Origin: Burkholderiaceae bacterium | GTDB lineage: Bacteria; Pseudomonadota; Gammaproteobacteria; Burkholderiales; Burkholderiaceae | DNA length: 8,927 nucleotides | Direction of reading: 5' to 3' | NCBI GenBank assembly: GCA_947372155.1 | Contig: CANBSM010000114.1 | Location: 1-8,927 of the forward strand | Shown: positions 6,266-8,927 of the stretch, piece by piece | Numbering within the stretch: position 1 is the stretch's first letter | Layout of the letters: the number at the start of each line of letters is the position of its first letter | Notes under the pieces: generated by a model | Told to the model about the DNA's origin: nothing | Databases searched by the model: none | The model's input: the letters and a program-made list of their open reading frames with translations, nothing else | Position numbers and translations under genes: made by a program

Positions 6266-8740
6266 TCACATCAACCGATGCCATAGTCGTTTTATATCAT
6301 GCCTCAAAAACTGTGTCGAAGACTTTGCGTTATTTTTAAACAACCAAGTCTGGGCACCTGTTTCTGGAGTCTGATAAAACGGAATTCCAAGACCTCGATA
6401 ACGTGCCGTCACATCTGGATGTGGATGGCCATAGCGATTACGATAGCCATTTTGGACAAATGCCTGATTGGGCTCTAGTTGCTTTAGAAGCGCCAAAGAA
6501 GAGGATGTTTTGCTGCCATGATGTGGTGACATAAAAATCAACTCCCTGGCGCCAATTTCTTGCAACATTTTTTCATCTAAGCGCTCAGTAATTTCAGCTT
6601 CACCCTGCCTCTCAACATCGCCTGTTAACCAAAGGGAGCTTTGCTGATTGCGCACCTCAAGTACGCAACTCATCTCGTTGGGTTTACCAGGGTATTGATC
6701 GGCAAATATAGTTTCTTCATGGGGATGCCAAATTACAAATTCCACACCATCCCACTCCCAGCGCTGACCAAAACGACATGGGATAGCGGGTATTTTCCTT
6801 GCTTGCAAATTCTGGAGCAGCGGATTGGTACTGGGTAATGAACCCATCATAGAATCAAACTGAATCTGTTTTAGCAAGCTTGCAGCACCGCCAATGTGAT
6901 CGCTATCACTATGACTGATCACCATGCGATCAATGCGATCGATTCCTCGTCCACGTAAATAAGGAAGAATCACTCGTTGCCCTGCATCATCTTTCTTGCC
7001 TTGAATGGGCCCCGTGTCATAGAGCAATCTTCTATTGGCAGTTTCAATAAGTACTGCAGTGCCTTGTCCAATATCCAAAACAATCGCCCTAAATTCCCCT
7101 TGATTAAGAGTTGAATTGAGTTGAGTTGGCCAAACAAATAAAGGCACTAATAAGGTGATGGCAAGCAATCTCCACTTCCATGTTTCACCAATATCACCAG
7201 GGCGAATGGCATACACAATTCCACACCCAGATATCACCAACATCCACCACGCTGGTTGCCTTGACCAAATTACCGACCAACTCCAGCCCGCCATCCACTC
7301 CAGGATGGCAGCCAGATATTCCATGGATGCATGAGCCGGCAATAACAACCAACGTCCAATAAATTCAGGGAGCAAGGCTCCAGCGATTGCGAGTGGCGTC
7401 ACGATATAACTCACTAGCGGAATAGCAAATGCATTAGCCAATGGCGAAACAATGGAGACTTGATAAAACCAAAATAAAGTAAACGGTAACAATGCCAATG
7501 TAACAACGGTTTGTACACGGCATGCCTCTCGCAAAGCATGCGACATGCGCTGCATCCAATGCACTTCCAGCTCTTTCCCATTGGGGATGCCCAATAAGCC
7601 AGAGGAGTCGCCCATGGCATAAAGGATGGCAGCCACTGCGCCAAAAGATAACCAAAAGCCTGGTGTATAGGGAGCCATTGGATCAATCAACAATACAAAA
7701 GCTAAGGCCCACCACCAAATATCAAAAGATCTTGGATTTCTGCCGGTCCACAATGCAAATGCCACTACGCCAACCATATACATTGTTCTTTGTGCCGGAA
7801 TCTGAAAACCCGCTAACCACGCATAAATAAATGCTGTCGCAAATCCCGATACCGCCGCTACCTTGCTCACTGGCGCAATGAGGGGCCATGTACGCCGACG
7901 CCAAATAAAAGCAGCTAATGAAGCACCAATACCTGCCAACATGGTTACATGTAGTCCCGATATTGAAATGAGATGTCCAATTCCTGTTGCATTAAATACT
8001 TGCCAGTCATCTTGATTAATCGCATTTTGATCCCCCATCACCAATGCAATCAATACACCTACATATCTCGCATCCTCCGACAACATTGACCGTATCTTTT
8101 TGCGCAAGTGCCAGCGCGCAAGCTCCATACGCAATTCAAACTCATCCCAAGCAATATCTCTATCGATCAATAACTCACCCGATCGGACTGAACCACTAGA
8201 GCCAAAGTCTTGATGAAAAGACCAGCGCTCAAAATCAAACGTATGAGGGTTTAGAGAGCCATAGGGTCGCTTGAGCTTTGCCTTAAACCTCCAACGCTGA
8301 CCAGGAATGACTTCGGGAATGTCTTGAGGATTTCTCCAGGCGGGCTGCCAACTTAAATAAATACGCTTTGGAAAGCGATCAAGATTTTCTCTACCCGCGC
8401 TAGCACGATCCACCTCAAATGCAAACTTGGCACCAGATGAATTACTTTGCGGTAGTGCAGCTACCCTACCCTCAAGAGAAAATTCTTTACCCTCTAGGTC
8501 TATAAGAAGAATATTCTCTAGGCGATTTTCGGCATAGCGCGCATTCCATGCAAAGCCCATCGTAAACAGCAAGCCAATGATTGCCAGTTTTTTAGAAATG
8601 CCATAGTTACGAGAAAAACAAATTGTGAATAAACACACTACAGCTGTAGCTATGCAGGCATATAACCAATATTCGGGAACTTTCGGCAAAAAGAAAAGGA
8701 GCGATCCCCCGGCGATAAACGCCGTAATAGCTAAGCGCAA
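6266..8740 (-). CDS. comEC: DNA internalisation competence protein ComEC/Rec2
   Basis: ComEC is the inner-membrane channel through which single-stranded DNA enters the cytoplasm during natural transformation. The 824-residue product has the full three-part layout: N-terminal membrane segments plus the DUF4131/OB-like region (about 1-200), the multi-spanning Competence domain (about 220-530) with VMGDQNAI (234-241) and HLISISGLHVTMLAG (256-270), and a C-terminal metallo-beta-lactamase-like domain (about 550-800). That domain retains LDIGQG (555-560), YDTGP (574-578), SHSDSDHIGG with H610, D612, D614 and H615, LTGDV (705-709) and SPHHGS (738-743), so its nuclease-type metal site looks intact. 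The start is probably TTG (8740-8738): an in-frame stop lies four codons upstream and the first in-frame Met is residue 61, which would lose the first membrane segments. No Shine-Dalgarno is visible, and the tatD-like stop is four bases before it, suggesting translational coupling. Confidence 0.95.
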   Translation of the reverse strand: MRLAITAFIAGGSLLFFLPKVPEYWLYACIATAVVCLFTICFSRNYGISKKLAIIGLLFTMGFAWNARYAENRLENILLIDLEGKEFSLEGRVAALPQSNSSGAKFAFEVDRASAGRENLDRFPKRIYLSWQPAWRNPQDIPEVIPGQRWRFKAKLKRPYGSLNPHTFDFERWSFHQDFGSSGSVRSGELLIDRDIAWDEFELRMELARWHLRKKIRSMLSEDARYVGVLIALVMGDQNAINQDDWQVFNATGIGHLISISGLHVTMLAGIGASLAAFIWRRRTWPLIAPVSKVAAVSGFATAFIYAWLAGFQIPAQRTMYMVGVVAFALWTGRNPRSFDIWWWALAFVLLIDPMAPYTPGFWLSFGAVAAILYAMGDSSGLLGIPNGKELEVHWMQRMSHALREACRVQTVVTLALLPFTLFWFYQVSIVSPLANAFAIPLVSYIVTPLAIAGALLPEFIGRWLLLPAHASMEYLAAILEWMAGWSWSVIWSRQPAWWMLVISGCGIVYAIRPGDIGETWKWRLLAITLLVPLFVWPTQLNSTLNQGEFRAIVLDIGQGTAVLIETANRRLLYDTGPIQGKKDDAGQRVILPYLRGRGIDRIDRMVISHSDSDHIGGAASLLKQIQFDSMMGSLPSTNPLLQNLQARKIPAIPCRFGQRWEWDGVEFVIWHPHEETIFADQYPGKPNEMSCVLEVRNQQSSLWLTGDVERQGEAEITERLDEKMLQEIGARELIFMSPHHGSKTSSSLALLKQLEPNQAFVQNGYRNRYGHPHPDVTARYRGLGIPFYQTPETGAQTWLFKNNAKSSTQFLRHDIKRLWHRLM
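6291..6319 (-). promoter_or_regulatory. Sigma70-type promoter for the lipoprotein gene, inside comEC
   Basis: On the minus strand, -35 TCGACA (6319-6314) and -10 TATAAA (6296-6291) are separated by the ideal 17 bases, within the last codons of comEC. The predicted transcript start near 6284 gives a leader of about 42 bases before the preferred ATG at 6242. The -35 hexamer is identical to that of the tRNA-fMet promoter. Confidence 0.65.
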
Positions 8741-8744
8741 TGAA

Positions 8745-8927
8745 TTAAGGGGCTAGGTTGTGGCTAGGAATGTCTGCACATAATGCAGACCAACGCGGCA
8801 ATACTTGCATGGCGTTACGCCATACGGCTGAAGCAAACTCAGCATCACTAATGCCTCGAACTAAGGCAAGCTCCTTGACAACCCGAGGTAGAAAAGCAGG
8901 CTCATTAAATACAATGCCTTCTCCCCT
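8745..8927 (-). CDS. TatD-family metal-dependent hydrolase, C-terminal end (5' part outside window)
   Basis: The reading frame enters from the right edge and ends with TAA at 8747-8745, leaving the last 60 residues. TatD-family proteins are TIM-barrel metal-dependent hydrolases with DNase activity; the catalytic residues are outside the window. What is seen fits the family's C terminus: FNEPAFLPRVVKELALVRGIS corresponds to the NEPAY-x(n)-LRGxS segment, followed by the WRNAMQVLPRW end typical of YjjV-like members. It lies four bases upstream of comEC on the same strand and is probably in the same operon. The exact subgroup (TatD, YcfH or YjjV type) cannot be settled from this fragment. Confidence 0.82.
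   Translation of the reverse strand, partial: RGEGIVFNEPAFLPRVVKELALVRGISDAEFASAVWRNAMQVLPRWSALCADIPSHNLAP

Noticed and set aside
6243..6284. N-terminal extension of the lipoprotein to the ATG at 6284
   Set aside because: The extension would place charged residues before the signal peptide. The 6242 ATG has a good SD, and the embedded promoter starts RNA at about 6284.
7414..7830. Several 60-102-codon open frames on both strands within comEC
   Set aside because: All overlap the conserved Competence domain in other frames and show no SD or domain features.

Overview
The window looks like an ordinary chromosomal segment of a betaproteobacterium of the Burkholderiales. A small freshwater genome of the Polynucleobacter type is my best guess, based on moderate GC content, compact spacing and the protein sequences. 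This is inference from recollection of family sequences, not a database match.

Layout. At the left edge, two genes on the + strand form an apparent operon: the C-terminal two thirds of dapE (lysine/peptidoglycan precursor synthesis) and prmB (glutamine methylation of ribosomal protein L3). They converge on a minus-strand block that reads, in transcription order, kup (K+ uptake), a small secreted coiled-coil protein of unknown function, and radA (recombination/branch migration). kup and the small gene overlap by 4 bases, and radA follows after 39 bases, so the three are probably co-transcribed. Upstream of kup, and divergent from it, is a free-standing initiator tRNA gene (tRNA-fMet, CAT) with a clear sigma70-type promoter and a strong intrinsic terminator. 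A second, bidirectional terminator separates it from the right-hand minus-strand block, which in transcription order is the end of a TatD-family hydrolase gene, comEC (DNA uptake channel) and a small glycine-zipper lipoprotein gene. The lipoprotein gene has its own good promoter inside the 3' end of comEC.

How the genes relate. Most are housekeeping genes with no single shared pathway. ComEC (DNA import across the inner membrane) and RadA (strand processing in recombination) could both serve natural transformation, but they are in separate transcription units. No mobile element, CRISPR array, phage gene or large repeat is visible, and I found no convincing new multi-gene system. The points most worth a second look are a possible 13-codon leader ORF with a strong Shine-Dalgarno sequence overlapping the kup start, the uncharacterised secreted protein translationally linked to kup, repeated use of TTG start codons, and a three-copy 16-bp imperfect repeat across the dapE stop codon. 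No gene-free stretch exceeds 300 bases.
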